A stretch of DNA of 22,713 bases, from the NCBI GenBank assembly GCA_030849805.1, contig JASANZ010001895.1, positions 1 to 22,713 on the forward strand, given 5' to 3'. The stretch is from Sergeia podlipaevii (Eukaryota; Euglenozoa; Kinetoplastea; Trypanosomatida; Trypanosomatidae). Position 1 is the first letter of the stretch. Each line of letters begins with the position of its first letter. The notes beneath the pieces were generated by a model. It made no database searches, was not told where the DNA came from, and saw nothing but the letters and a program-made list of their open reading frames with translations. Positions 8,910 through 18,298 of this stretch are shown here, piece by piece. Made by a program: the position numbers and the translations under genes.

Positions 8910-11639
8910 TTACTCCTCTGTTCCCGATCCATCGTACTTACGCGGGTTAAACTGGCAGCCTGGCGTAGATGCAAGATGCATGCGCCACCCGTCAAGGCCG
9001 CTCTTGAAACGCGCATGGCAAAGTGGACAAATACTAAAGGCGGGCAGTGCTTCGATGCAGCTCTTGGCAGCTACATGATCCTTGAAGTCTTCGACGCGGA
9101 CCGCCTCTTGACATCTTGGGCATTCCCTCACCAAGTGTCGCCCTTCGCACTCGCTCACAAGGTGCTGCTGCAGCGTACAGATCTCAGTTACCTGATCACA
9201 CAGCGGACACGGACAGAGCATCGGGCAGTAACGCACGTAGTGCATGTCAATGTTCTCATCGGTCATATTCGGATCAAACTCGCCGCAGAATTGACAGGTG
9301 TGACGTGTTCGCAGCTCCTGCTCGCCACCAGAGGTCATAGATGTAAATCCACTGTTGGGACGATTGCCACTCTCCTTTCTACTGGGCTTAGCGTCAGAGT
9401 AGCCATCGGGCGACGGTGACGAACGGCCACTTCGTTGTTGCTGTTGTTGCTGCTGCTGTTGTAATGGAGATGGAGGCTGTTTAGGGTGACGTTGCTCATG
9501 ATGATTGCTGCTTCGCTGCTGCTGCCCACGCCGAGAGGGTGGGGGAGTAGAACGGTTGTTGCTCTGCACCGATACCGTGTCAGCCTCCATATCGGGTCCT
9601 GATATCGGTGTGTGCTGCCCGTCTCGTGCAGCCTGCATGTATTGCTCCACAAGAGCCTGCTGAGCAGGCTTGATGCCCTCAAGGTAAGGCCCACACGTTA
9701 CCCGGTCAAGCGCTGCTAACTTGGCAAAGAGACTGCACGCTGCATCACGCACGTCACCACTACTGTGGTGCATACTTGGCAGTACCACCTTGGACAGTAT
9801 TGCATGGGCATCCAGTGCGCTGGCATTAGAAGCACGGTCGAGCCCAAACTCATCTACAAAGGTAGACAAGATATCCAGCCGTGATACATGCACGCGAAAG
9901 TTGGCAGGCTTTTTCGCTTGCTTGTCTGGATCAACGAGCAGCAACGCCGTAATTTTATCTGGGCCAAACGGCGACCGAGCAAGCGCCATGATCACCTCCT
10001 CTATGTTTTCGCGGATGCGATTATTGGTGTCGCCAATGCGCACCACCAGCTGCGACGTCAGTTTTGACAATTGGCCAAAGAACTGCGAAAGCGGGGTGCA
10101 CCCGGGCAGCTCATCTCGCAGCACCTTCAGCACTGCCTCACAGGATGCAAACACCACCCCCGCCACGGGATCGCTCACTCCACGACCCTTGGACGATAGG
10201 TACGAAAGGAGTGTGTCGACTACAGAAGGGGTGTGCGAGCTGAGTGCTCTGAAGCCGTCCTCTGAAGAAACACCGCGCACCCCCGCCTCGCGCAGCTGCC
10301 CACGACGCGCAAACAAGCAAGCTACACAGTACACGCCAAAGTTGCGCTCGTACGACTCCCCCTCCGACAGAGCATCCCCTGTTAGCCGCTGCGGCACCGA
10401 CTGATCTGGGCAGTGTTGCACAATAGCCTTGTTGAGTTCCTTCTCCCATGGCTCCCCCTTCCCCTGCGCTGAGAGAACGTCGTGGTTGCTCCGCTTTGGC
10501 AAGCTGCTGTCAATGCCACCGGTCGGGTCGTCTACATCGTAGTATCCCTTGCCACCCACCGCCATCTCATCGTGTGTGTTAGGGCCAGTACCACGCACCA
10601 CGCGAGCAGAAGGTTGGTGTGGTGGTGGAGCGGATGGCTTTGGGAGGTTTGTAGAAGAAGCCTGCGTGGGTGGTGCGGCAGCTGAAGATGAACCGTTAGT
10701 GTCACTCTCCACTCTCCCGTTGTCTGTCGGCCGCATCGTTACCTTTGGCTGCGGCGGTGGTCGATACGCCGCCTTGCTTCGTATCTCATCAATTCTCTGC
10801 TTGAGTTCTTTCGCACGACGGTAATCCTCAGCCTCCACAGCCTTCTTTTTTTCTTGCTCCAGAAGTGCGATCTCCTTCCCCGAGCTCTCTATCGCGTCGA
10901 TCTGCTTCTTCAGAGCATCCGCTAGATCGTAGTCTTCTTCTGCAACAGCACGGGCCTTGAGAACGCGTAGTTCTTCGGTGCGTCGCCTCGTGGCGTCCTC
11001 TATCCCGCCATCTGTAGACGCTGACACGCGTGTGTTGACCTCCTCGGCGCTTTGTGGAAGCATCTCATCAAGGGGCACCTCAACTGTTTCGCCAACAGGT
11101 ATGCTTTCACAGGCATCATCGTAACCATTAAAATGTCGAATCACGTTACCATGTGCGGCAACCGCAACGATACCAACCTGCTGGAAAAGGTTGTAATCGT
11201 TGTGATGCGAGCGACGCAGTACAAGCTTCAAGTATGCGCAGCGCCGATTGACCCCTACTGTCTTGAGCTCTCTCGCCATGTATCCGTTACTCTTATTTGT
11301 GGAAAACCGAACATGCCCAAGACGGGAAAAGTTGGCTTGCTCATACGCGCCGCACAGTCCGGATTGCAGCTCCTCGTCGGAAACATCAGCAACGTATACG
11401 TCGATGCAAGAAGCGATCTTACTCTGATGAGCAAGAAGTCGTACCTTCTCAAGCACTACCTGACCATCAAATCTAAACCCTAGCTCCTGTGGGAAGCGGC
11501 AGTGCTTGCCGGACTGCCAGCCTGAGGAAGTCTTGGTTTGGTACCGGAGCGCCTCCGCAGGGTGAGCCTCGTCTTGAGATGTACAGTAGCATAGCGAAAG
11601 GGCAAGACGAGGACCGTACTTTTCCTCTTGAACAAACAT
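8910..11639 (-). CDS. CEP104: CEP104, ciliary/flagellar tip protein (jelly-roll, UVR-like helices, TOG, zinc-finger array)
   Basis: About 909 residues from ATG at 11639 (MFVQEEKYGP) to TAA. The frame stays open upstream, but only from a TTG, and a splice acceptor at 11695 falls between, so 11639 is the start. Residues ~1-165 form the CEP104 jelly-roll (CRFPQELGFRFDGQVVLEKV and following). Two UVR-like helical hairpins lie at ~222-290 (AEEDYDLADALKKQID, then VEAEDYRRAKELKQRID). A Pro/Ser linker leads to a helical TOG-type domain at ~395-675, and a disordered linker with a Q-run (~727-734) precedes a four-unit Cys/His array at ~781-894 beginning CQFCGEFDP. The domain order matches human CEP104 and ciliate FAP256. 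The family binds tubulin and EB1-type proteins at ciliary tips and growing microtubule ends. Here the site of action would be the flagellum tip or basal body. Confidence 0.95.
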   Translation of the reverse strand: MFVQEEKYGPRLALSLCYCTSQDEAHPAEALRYQTKTSSGWQSGKHCRFPQELGFRFDGQVVLEKVRLLAHQSKIASCIDVYVADVSDEELQSGLCGAYEQANFSRLGHVRFSTNKSNGYMARELKTVGVNRRCAYLKLVLRRSHHNDYNLFQQVGIVAVAAHGNVIRHFNGYDDACESIPVGETVEVPLDEMLPQSAEEVNTRVSASTDGGIEDATRRRTEELRVLKARAVAEEDYDLADALKKQIDAIESSGKEIALLEQEKKKAVEAEDYRRAKELKQRIDEIRSKAAYRPPPQPKVTMRPTDNGRVESDTNGSSSAAAPPTQASSTNLPKPSAPPPHQPSARVVRGTGPNTHDEMAVGGKGYYDVDDPTGGIDSSLPKRSNHDVLSAQGKGEPWEKELNKAIVQHCPDQSVPQRLTGDALSEGESYERNFGVYCVACLFARRGQLREAGVRGVSSEDGFRALSSHTPSVVDTLLSYLSSKGRGVSDPVAGVVFASCEAVLKVLRDELPGCTPLSQFFGQLSKLTSQLVVRIGDTNNRIRENIEEVIMALARSPFGPDKITALLLVDPDKQAKKPANFRVHVSRLDILSTFVDEFGLDRASNASALDAHAILSKVVLPSMHHSSGDVRDAACSLFAKLAALDRVTCGPYLEGIKPAQQALVEQYMQAARDGQHTPISGPDMEADTVSVQSNNRSTPPPSRRGQQQRSSNHHEQRHPKQPPSPLQQQQQQQQQRSGRSSPSPDGYSDAKPSRKESGNRPNSGFTSMTSGGEQELRTRHTCQFCGEFDPNMTDENIDMHYVRYCPMLCPCPLCDQVTEICTLQQHLVSECEGRHLVRECPRCQEAVRVEDFKDHVAAKSCIEALPAFSICPLCHARFKSGLDGWRMHLASTPGCQFNPRKYDGSGTEE
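9433..9463 (-). repeat. CAG/CAA repeat encoding polyglutamine in CEP104
   Basis: Mixed CTG/TTG triplets on the plus strand encode about ten Gln between the TOG domain and the zinc-finger array. Confidence 0.85.
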
Positions 11640-12650
11640 GTTAAAGCAAGAAACAAATATTAATAATAGGGGAAAGAGAGAGAAGCAGTTATACCTTATA
11701 ATGAATAGTATAAAAGAAAAAGGGCTAGTGACGTTGTATGCCAACTAAAAAAAAAAAAAAAAATGTTAAAAGAAGGACCAAAAAGAAGGGGAAAAAAATA
11801 TACTAGGTGTCAGGCGTTCACGCTAGTAGCCCAGAAGCTATCTAGGTATAGCGGAGGACTCTAAAAGACTACGCGCCAAGAAAAAAAAGGAACAAGAAAA
11901 CGATATGTAAAGCTTGAAAAGAGATAGAAAGATTTATAAGATTCAAGGAAGAACAACAACAACAAAAAAAAGCAATTGATAGCGCGCAACCGTAAGCTGC
12001 GTCGCTTTCGTTTGTTGGCAAAAAAAAAGGGGGACAAACACGCTATCGATGTTCTCGTTGTATCAACCAAATAGCATAGGTGGGTGTACCTTTTTGTTGT
12101 TGTTCTTTTTCGTATTGCTGTTGATGCTAACGCATTTAAACAGAGAACTGCGCATTCTATTCACCTTTTCGTGGCAGCTTATTTTCTATTTCTCGGTCTT
12201 TCTTTCTATTTCAGGGAGGCTTTATATAGTTAGTCAGCTTCCCACTGTAATAGAAACAATTTCTAAAAAAAGAGAGAGGAATATGGTGAGGACAGCTAAA
12301 AGCTCTTGGAAGAAAAAGCGATTGCTCTTATGCCTCATGGCAGTGGACTCTGAAAGCAGTGAAGCATACGCAGGCATCTCATTACTCGTTGGGAAATAAT
12401 CAATAAAAGGGCACATACATATAAATGAATGTGTTGTTTTTTATTTCAAGGGTTATCATAAAGAAAGCACCCTCGCAACAAAAAGGTCGCTCATTCCTTT
12501 ACTGAATATAACCCTTGCTGATGTACTTTTCCATTATGCATGTTATATACTCCTATTTATTTATTTTTGGTCTTTGTTCTCTCTCTCTCTCCCTTTAACT
12601 GCTGGTCTTAATAATTCATTCTGTCTAAAAATAGCAACCGCTACTTACGA
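11640..12650. other. Intergenic region between GNL3-like and CEP104 genes
   Basis: This stretch of about 1 kb holds the CEP104 5' leader and the GNL3-like 3' UTR. It has an A-run at 11747-11763 and a pyrimidine-rich tract on the plus strand at about 12570-12600. Short F/L/K-rich ORFs on both strands look like chance products of homopolymers. No RNA gene was seen. Confidence 0.6.
11695..11731 (-). promoter_or_regulatory. Predicted spliced-leader acceptor for CEP104
   Basis: On the minus strand CCCTTTTTCTTTTATAC is followed by TTATAAG, and no further AG occurs before the ATG. Exon start would be 11694, a 5' UTR of about 55 nt. This position also excludes translation from the upstream in-frame TTG. 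Confidence 0.55.
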
Positions 12651-14642
12651 TTACTCCTCTTTATCGCTATCGTCCTCGTCATCCTCCTCCTCCTCCTCCT
12701 CGCCCTCTTCTTCAAGTTCCTCTTCCTCAAGTTCCTCCTCTTCTTCGAGGTCCTCTTCAGAAGTAGATTCCTCGTTCTCCGCCTCCTCAAGATTGTACTG
12801 CGGCGCCGCGATGCTGTCAGGATCCATCTCTACCACACCATTGGGCAGTACCACAAGAACATCCTTCAACAGCACCGCAAGGTGGTCCATGAGGGCGTTG
12901 AGGTGCTCGAGTCCAGCCAACTCCTCCACACCTCCCAAGCGCTTACCGCTGGTGACCGACAAATTAAACACCTCGGATGCCTTTGCAACAAGCGCAGGAG
13001 TGAGGGGCTGCTTTCCACGAACACGCATCACAGCCCAAGGTACATTGCGGCCTTGGCACAACTCACGCACAAAGGTACGAGCACCAAGACGAAGCAGGTT
13101 GTGGGCGTCTGCGCGATCCACCATTGGGTTCGACTTGCGGTTCTTGTGTGATGGAGTGACCACAGTGGAAATGCGAATCAGCTTGCTGGGGGTCGCACTG
13201 CTGTAGGTAGCATCAAGAAGGGTAGACTGGCTGCGTTGCTGACCAGAGGTAAACTGCACATTCGCGGTCAAGGCACTGCTAGACGTCTTGCCCATGGTGC
13301 CGGCGTTGTACGCGAAGAGCGGAGAGACGTGAAAGCCCTTTTCGCGACGAACAGTGCGGCCAAGCTCCCGCAAAAAACGCTCGGCAGCCTTGAGGGCTTG
13401 GTTCTCTGATGCATCTGGGGCGATGGTAACGGCCGGCTGGCAGAATGCCTGCGCAAGACTGATTTTATCCAGCGCGCTTTGGAAAAGCACGCAGCCAATC
13501 GCCTCTGGCTCGAGCGTTTTCTCAATGTACGCGTGGGAGCGGAACATCACATCACCGCCGACGGCACCCCTAAGTTCACTGCGCAGCTCCGTATCCTCAG
13601 GAAACTGGATCAGCGTCACTGACTTGGCGTTCGGAAACGCAAAGCGCATGTGTACTGAGGCGTCGCTCTCATCAGAGCCTTGTGCACTGGAGCGGATGAG
13701 TTGCAGCTGCGCCGCACGCATCGGCACAGTACTCACGCTAGACTCGTGCGCCGGGCACGCGAGCGCACGGCAAAGGCTGTGACGACCGGTGTTGGGGAAT
13801 CCAATGACAAACGCGCAAATCTTGTTATCTAAGTTAGAGTTCATCTTCTTGCAGCGGCATTCGTCACTGGAGTGGAACTGATTGAGAACCCGCAGGAGGT
13901 GGCGGATGGTCTTATCCTGGTAAACAGAAAAGGGAGTAAACGCGCCGACAATATTGTCACCAAGGCCCTCTGGGTAGCGCTCATGCAGCGCATGCGCAAT
14001 GAGAGAAATCTGTGTGACAAGTGCTGGAGCCGACACAATGTCCATCTTAGTAAGCACAAACATCACTAGTACCTTCCTTGCGCCAGCGTATTCACGGCCC
14101 TTTTCTACTATGGCATCCAGGAGCGTCCAGGGAATGCACTGAACTGCAAAACGCGAGTCTAGAGTGACCAAATACGCAGCCGACGGCACCTCCAGCAAGT
14201 TCTCTGAAGATTGATCAACAGGGAATACAAGCTCGCTGAGAGAACGAGTGAACTGTGTCTTGAAGTTGTTCGAGTCCTTTACGGAAATATACAAAAGCTG
14301 ACGCCTGTTGCTAACCTGGGGAGAGGTGTGGGTGGTGCCATCCTCCTCCTGTTCATTCTCAGCCTGACGAGAGCGACGAGTTGCCTTTTCAATACGTGCG
14401 TCCTCACGTGCCTGCAAAACCTTGTTAAGAATTTCTTCCTTGTCGGGATGCGCGTTAGAAATCTTCATAGCAAGCTTTGCCATTTCACGGCTCTTCTTGC
14501 TTCGCTGGGGACCAAGACCCTTCGTCTTAAGTGCTATGGCGGCCTTGCGTAGATCACGCTTGTGCTCACGTTTCTTTCTGTCGATTTTATGGCGCTGCTT
14601 TGAAGACATGCGCTTCGACTTCGGTGCCCTGATCTTTGGCAT
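12651..14642 (-). CDS. GNL3: Nucleostemin/GNL3-type circularly permuted GTPase with degenerate G motifs
   Basis: 663 residues from ATG at 14642 (MPKIRAPKSKRMSSKQRHKI) to TAA. The six-codon upstream extension begins with GTG and is not used. The N-terminus is very basic and matches the GNL3 N-terminal domain pattern (KRM, KIDRKKREHKRDLRK), expected to give nucleolar targeting and pre-ribosome binding. The GTPase motifs are in permuted order: G5-like DSR at ~162, G4 TKMD at ~198, G1 GFPNTGRHS at ~281, and the G3 position FPED at ~347. G1 has Arg in place of the P-loop Lys, and G3 lacks the DxPG aspartate and glycine. GTP hydrolysis may therefore be weak or absent. The last ~55 residues are an almost pure Glu/Asp tail. 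The family works in 60S subunit assembly in the nucleolus; that role is inferred. Confidence 0.82.
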   Translation of the reverse strand: MPKIRAPKSKRMSSKQRHKIDRKKREHKRDLRKAAIALKTKGLGPQRSKKSREMAKLAMKISNAHPDKEEILNKVLQAREDARIEKATRRSRQAENEQEEDGTTHTSPQVSNRRQLLYISVKDSNNFKTQFTRSLSELVFPVDQSSENLLEVPSAAYLVTLDSRFAVQCIPWTLLDAIVEKGREYAGARKVLVMFVLTKMDIVSAPALVTQISLIAHALHERYPEGLGDNIVGAFTPFSVYQDKTIRHLLRVLNQFHSSDECRCKKMNSNLDNKICAFVIGFPNTGRHSLCRALACPAHESSVSTVPMRAAQLQLIRSSAQGSDESDASVHMRFAFPNAKSVTLIQFPEDTELRSELRGAVGGDVMFRSHAYIEKTLEPEAIGCVLFQSALDKISLAQAFCQPAVTIAPDASENQALKAAERFLRELGRTVRREKGFHVSPLFAYNAGTMGKTSSSALTANVQFTSGQQRSQSTLLDATYSSATPSKLIRISTVVTPSHKNRKSNPMVDRADAHNLLRLGARTFVRELCQGRNVPWAVMRVRGKQPLTPALVAKASEVFNLSVTSGKRLGGVEELAGLEHLNALMDHLAVLLKDVLVVLPNGVVEMDPDSIAAPQYNLEEAENEESTSEEDLEEEEELEEEELEEEGEEEEEEDDEDDSDKEE

Positions 14643-15290
14643 CTTGGCGTACTTATTCACTCGAAGTTACTTGACACCAACGATAAAGTAAGCTATTACA
14701 ACATAGAAAATAAAAAGGAAGAGAAACAAAAAAGAAATACATTTAGATATGTAAACTAATATAACACAATCACTAAAAAGAGAACGGAAACCAAGTGAAG
14801 TCGATATCTGTCACAACGTTTTTTTTTTTTTTTAGCTAGCACACAAATACTTACAAAAAAAAAAATGCGTATTAAGAGACTAATGATAATTTTTCATAAA
14901 TAGTCATTCGGCCTAAACTATCAAATGGGAAATGAATGAGCGTTAAAGGTATCTCCTACTACAAACAGGATAAAGCCGAATTCGAACGTATGTACTTCTA
15001 CACAAAACTAGTTGCCTATTGCTACTACCTATTTACCTAGGATACTACTCAACTACAATTTTCAAAAGTAAAGAAACAATTTGTTTGCCGAACAATAAGC
15101 TTTTGTTTCTCATTTTCTGTATGTACCTACATACATGCACTTAATATACCCTGTATGAAAAATAATTATGATATCTTATACGCATCCCATTCAGTTTTGA
15201 AATTCAATACCTTTTCCAGAACGATAAACAAAAACATATACCATTTTGCGGCAACATCAAAAAAAAAAAAAAAAATGTAACAAAAAAAGG
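14643..15290. other. Intergenic region between the LYR-protein and GNL3-like genes
   Basis: About 650 bases of AT-rich sequence hold A-runs (15259-15275), one T-run (14819-14834) and no coding signal. It should contain the 3' UTR of the LYR-protein gene and the GNL3-like leader. Confidence 0.6.
14693..14735 (-). promoter_or_regulatory. Predicted spliced-leader acceptor for the GNL3-like gene
   Basis: On the minus strand a pyrimidine-rich stretch (TTTCTTTTTTG, TTTCTCTTCC, then T-rich) is followed by GTAATAG, giving exon start at 14692 and a leader of about 50 nt. Further AGs closer to the ATG are possible alternatives. Confidence 0.45.
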
Positions 15291-16388
15291 TTAAGCGCTT
15301 GCCTTCGCAACTGCTGCTTGCTTCCCGCCATCGAGGCCAAGCACGGGCTGGTCCATACCATCTGGATAAATAATAACTGGGACGATGAACCTAAAATTGC
15401 TAAAGTCAGTTCCCTCCATCAGTTTTTGGGTCTCTTCAGTTGACTGCTTGGAAAGATCCACATTGTTACGGCTTCTGCAACAAACTTGTCTAATTTGGTT
15501 AGCAAGGGCGACATCCATCAAACGATTTAACGAGCGGTACAACTGCACCATCCTCGGTGCACTGTAACGACGCTCAGCACTGTCGCCAGCCTTAAAACGT
15601 TCTGGACGGTTCACGTACTGCTCCCACTCAGCAACAAAACTGTCAAAAAATGGATGTTTGCCATCAATAGTGCCGCTCTGCACCCATCGCTTCATCCTCA
15701 TGCAACGTTCATCCCATTTGTAGCGGCGGTCATAGTCAAAATCTTTGTGGTACCAGGGAAGGTTGCGTGTTTCAGGAACATCAGGATCAAACTCGATATA
15801 AAAATCAGCCCAGGTCTTCGCCATAGAATTTCGATTCTTATCCGCCTTAATCTCTGCGAATGCCTTGCTCGTGTAAATTGCATAATTGGCGTTGTCTGAA
15901 ATCCATTCATTAAACAGTGCCTCCTGTTGAAGACCAATGGGCACTTTCGCCCAGTTGTACTCGAGGGGAGAAAGTAGATAGCGGAGACGGAAGTAAAATG
16001 CGTCTGTCTTCCAAAGACGAGGGTTAGGCATCTCGCGCATCGTCTGCTTTAAGTACTTTTCATATTCCTCAAAGTGTGTAGAGTAAAAATCGTCGTCATG
16101 AAGTGCCAGAACCCGTTCTGCGTTCACACGATTTGACTCGGGATGCGTTTCTCGAATCAAGTACTGAAAAGCTTGTTCCCGGTTGTGTGTGTACATTTCC
16201 TCCATCGATGTCTCCATTAGCGTTTCAATGTCCTTCACAAGACGCCGATATCCGCGTCTGTTTTTGCTGGCATAATGCTTCGGTTGGTTGTAACCACTCT
16301 CAATCCAACCTTGCATCTCGCGGCGAGCATTCTGTCGATCAGGGTCAACGTTCTTAATGTACCATCCCTCGTAATCAAGATTCTTTTC
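15291..16388 (-). CDS. C-terminal half of the LYR-domain protein, downstream of the in-frame TAG
   Basis: This frame continues directly from the N-terminal half at 16389-17423 without a frame change. The first 24 codons after the TAG (EKNLDYEGWYIKNVDPD and following) look like ordinary protein. The first ATG comes only at 16316 (MQGWIESGYN), and a caller would give 341 residues to TAA at 15291. The 72 bases between TAG and that ATG contain no pyrimidine tract, so an independently trans-spliced gene is unlikely. The sequence is rich in W, Y, R and E with regular spacing and looks helical and soluble. I recognise no domain. It is best read as part of one ~710-codon gene, either disrupted or carrying an assembly error. 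Confidence 0.75.
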   Translation of the reverse strand, partial: EKNLDYEGWYIKNVDPDRQNARREMQGWIESGYNQPKHYASKNRRGYRRLVKDIETLMETSMEEMYTHNREQAFQYLIRETHPESNRVNAERVLALHDDDFYSTHFEEYEKYLKQTMREMPNPRLWKTDAFYFRLRYLLSPLEYNWAKVPIGLQQEALFNEWISDNANYAIYTSKAFAEIKADKNRNSMAKTWADFYIEFDPDVPETRNLPWYHKDFDYDRRYKWDERCMRMKRWVQSGTIDGKHPFFDSFVAEWEQYVNRPERFKAGDSAERRYSAPRMVQLYRSLNRLMDVALANQIRQVCCRSRNNVDLSKQSTEETQKLMEGTDFSNFRFIVPVIIYPDGMDQPVLGLDGGKQAAVAKASA

Positions 16389-16391
16389 CTA
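16389..16391 (-). other. In-frame TAG interrupting the LYR-protein gene
   Basis: The codons read GGT ACC AAT TAT TAG GAA AAG on the minus strand. Both sides share the same frame and both look coding, for a total of 711 codons including both stops over 15291-17423. A single substitution (for example from CAG, GAG or AAG) would explain it. Pseudogenisation, sequencing error, readthrough or local recoding are all possible. Confidence 0.85.
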
Positions 16392-17423
16392 ATAATTGGT
16401 ACCGTCTGCGCGACCTTTTTCAAAATAGCCGTTGGAGGTGGTCCACGACATGGGAATCCGGCCTGCAATTTTTTCAAATTCTTTTTCGCACTCCTGTCCC
16501 AACCACGACCAGTGGCCATCATACGGGCCCTCACGCCTTTGCTCCTCACCATTCCAGAAACTCCTCTCGTCGTTCATTTGACCCTCTTCTCGAACGTACT
16601 GCGCAGTCAGGGCATCCATACTTTCCCACTCAAAAAACTTCTCAACAGTAGCGCGGGCGCGACGAAACATAACTACTTCTTGAAATTCCATCCAGCCATT
16701 GTGAATAAGATGCATAATTGCTTCGGGGTCTTTCACGTGCTGATTTTGCCAGAAACGAAAACGCACCTTTTCTTTCATCTGAGGAAGAGGAATTTTAAGC
16801 CAAAAATAATGCTTCACCATCGGAAGTGCCTTAAGAGATGCACGGTACAGTGACATGATAGCGGCCTTTCTTTCCCATACTGCAAATGTATCGGCCAAAA
16901 ACATAACATTCCCTTCGCGCTTTCCAGTCACTGTGCCGTACTCAAAGTTGGGATTATGGTCATCCCACGGACGTCCATGATAAACATCTTTAATATTCAC
17001 AGTTCCATCAAGCGGAGGCTCACGTGTATAGCCTTCATATCTCATTGCCGGAGGGCCGCCTGAAAAGTATGGTGCGTTCTCAAATTCTCCTCGATTAGTG
17101 CGAAATTCATGAAGCTTTATATTATCTGAGCGATCCTTAGGAGGGTTTCCTTTTATTTGATGACTTGGGAGATCCTTTGTATGATCAGGAAACCTCTTCT
17201 CAAAATATGTTTCTGGTGTTTTTTCTTTGTATACTCCCGGTTTGTTCTCCTTTCCAGTCGCAAATCGGATAGGTCCATCATAATTTGCCTCTTCTTCAAG
17301 TCTCATGTCATTTGGTTTGCCTGAGGAGTCTGTTTTTGGATTAAATCCACCCACTATGTTAGTCGACGACGCCATACGTACACCGTACGCCACTGGTACG
17401 CTATGTGAAAGTCGATGAAGCAT
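16389..17423 (-). CDS. NDUFA6-like LYR-motif mitochondrial protein, N-terminal half (ends at in-frame TAG)
   Basis: 344 residues from ATG at 17423 to TAG. The N-terminus (MLHRLSHSVPVAYGVRMASS) is a short basic, hydroxylated presequence of the kinetoplastid mitochondrial type. Residues ~188-265 carry a LYR domain: SLYRASLKALP, then QNQHVKDPEAI, then HNGWMEFQEVV. The pattern of LYR, Pro, an F...N.HV.DP block and a G..E..E block matches complex I accessory subunit NDUFA6 (B14, LYRM6), which binds acyl carrier protein at the complex I matrix arm. The ~185 residues before the LYR domain (GRPWDDHNPNFEYG and similar) are unrecognised. Human NDUFA6 is about 130 residues, so this protein is far longer, as is common for kinetoplastid respiratory subunits. 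The complex I assignment is inferred from the LYR domain alone. Confidence 0.82.
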   Translation of the reverse strand: MLHRLSHSVPVAYGVRMASSTNIVGGFNPKTDSSGKPNDMRLEEEANYDGPIRFATGKENKPGVYKEKTPETYFEKRFPDHTKDLPSHQIKGNPPKDRSDNIKLHEFRTNRGEFENAPYFSGGPPAMRYEGYTREPPLDGTVNIKDVYHGRPWDDHNPNFEYGTVTGKREGNVMFLADTFAVWERKAAIMSLYRASLKALPMVKHYFWLKIPLPQMKEKVRFRFWQNQHVKDPEAIMHLIHNGWMEFQEVVMFRRARATVEKFFEWESMDALTAQYVREEGQMNDERSFWNGEEQRREGPYDGHWSWLGQECEKEFEKIAGRIPMSWTTSNGYFEKGRADGTNY

Positions 17424-17455
17424 GTCTACTATTTTATTTTCCTTCTATTGCCTAC

Positions 17456-17470
17456 CTGAAAAAAAAAAAA
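17456..17470 (-). promoter_or_regulatory. Predicted spliced-leader acceptor for the LYR-protein gene
   Basis: On the minus strand a T-run of about 12 ends directly in CAG, a near-ideal acceptor, giving exon start at 17455 and a 5' UTR of about 32 nt. It marks the first mature mRNA of the leftward polycistron. Confidence 0.6.
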
Positions 17471-18298
17471 TTCTACTTGTTAAAAATATGCAGCGGAAAG
17501 TAAAGCGAATTAAAAGCAAGTAGGTGAAACGGTAGAAAAATATGTGTACATGTGAAAAAATAAAACTCACCATTAATATGCAAACAATACAGTCTCCATG
17601 TCAAACAATAAAAATAATATTCTTCGTTTCTTTCAATCCTGACAGGACAGTATTGATGGCATCTCTTCCTTGTATCATGATTAATGATAGTGTAAATAAT
17701 GTTTAAGGAAGGCTGTCGTTGGGTACACTAAAAGAAAGCAGTTCGAAAACGCATCTGCTTGCCAAAATTACTAACATGTATTCTTCATGGCCATAAAAAA
17801 TACTTTATGCTACTCTCCACTACCATCTGTGAACAAAATTAACACAAATATTATAGAAGAGGCAGAGAAGAATAAAATGAAAACGACGCTTAGAAAAAAA
17901 AAATTGACTACTCCTCCAATACAACATTTTACATTCTTAAAAAGAAATGAGGAAGCCGCGGTATCAAAAAAAAAACATATTAAATAGGAAAAACTTCACA
18001 CCTCTACTAAACACATAGGAACATATGCATACAATAAACTATGTACGACAAGAATATCAAATTATGAAACAACACGTTGACACAAAACACGAAAAACAAA
18101 AAAAGCTTTGTATATTCAAATTGCAGCAGCTTTTAATTAGCGTCTTGCGTCTTGCGAAAAGACAAAATGAAAACAAGTTACACTTAAACATTCCTGAAAC
18201 CTTCAGAAAAAAAAAGGAAATGAAATCATTAGAAAAAATACATCAGCTGTACACACACTCACCAAAAATCAGGAGCAACCCAATACGCAAAAAAAAAA

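Noticed and set aside
11640..11744. Signal-peptide-like N-terminal extension of CEP104
   Set aside because: It starts at a TTG, not ATG, and lies across the predicted splice acceptor. The jelly-roll begins naturally after the ATG at 11639.
14978..14995. B-box-like CGTTCGAAT on the minus strand
   Set aside because: It differs from the tRNA B-box consensus at its start and end, and no acceptor stem, A box or anticodon arm can be placed around it.
16389..16391. Genome-wide stop-codon reassignment, as in Blastocrithidia, to explain the in-frame TAG
   Set aside because: The other long genes have no internal stop codons, and TAA, TGA and TAG all appear at plausible gene ends here. One internal TAG is not enough to claim a new code.
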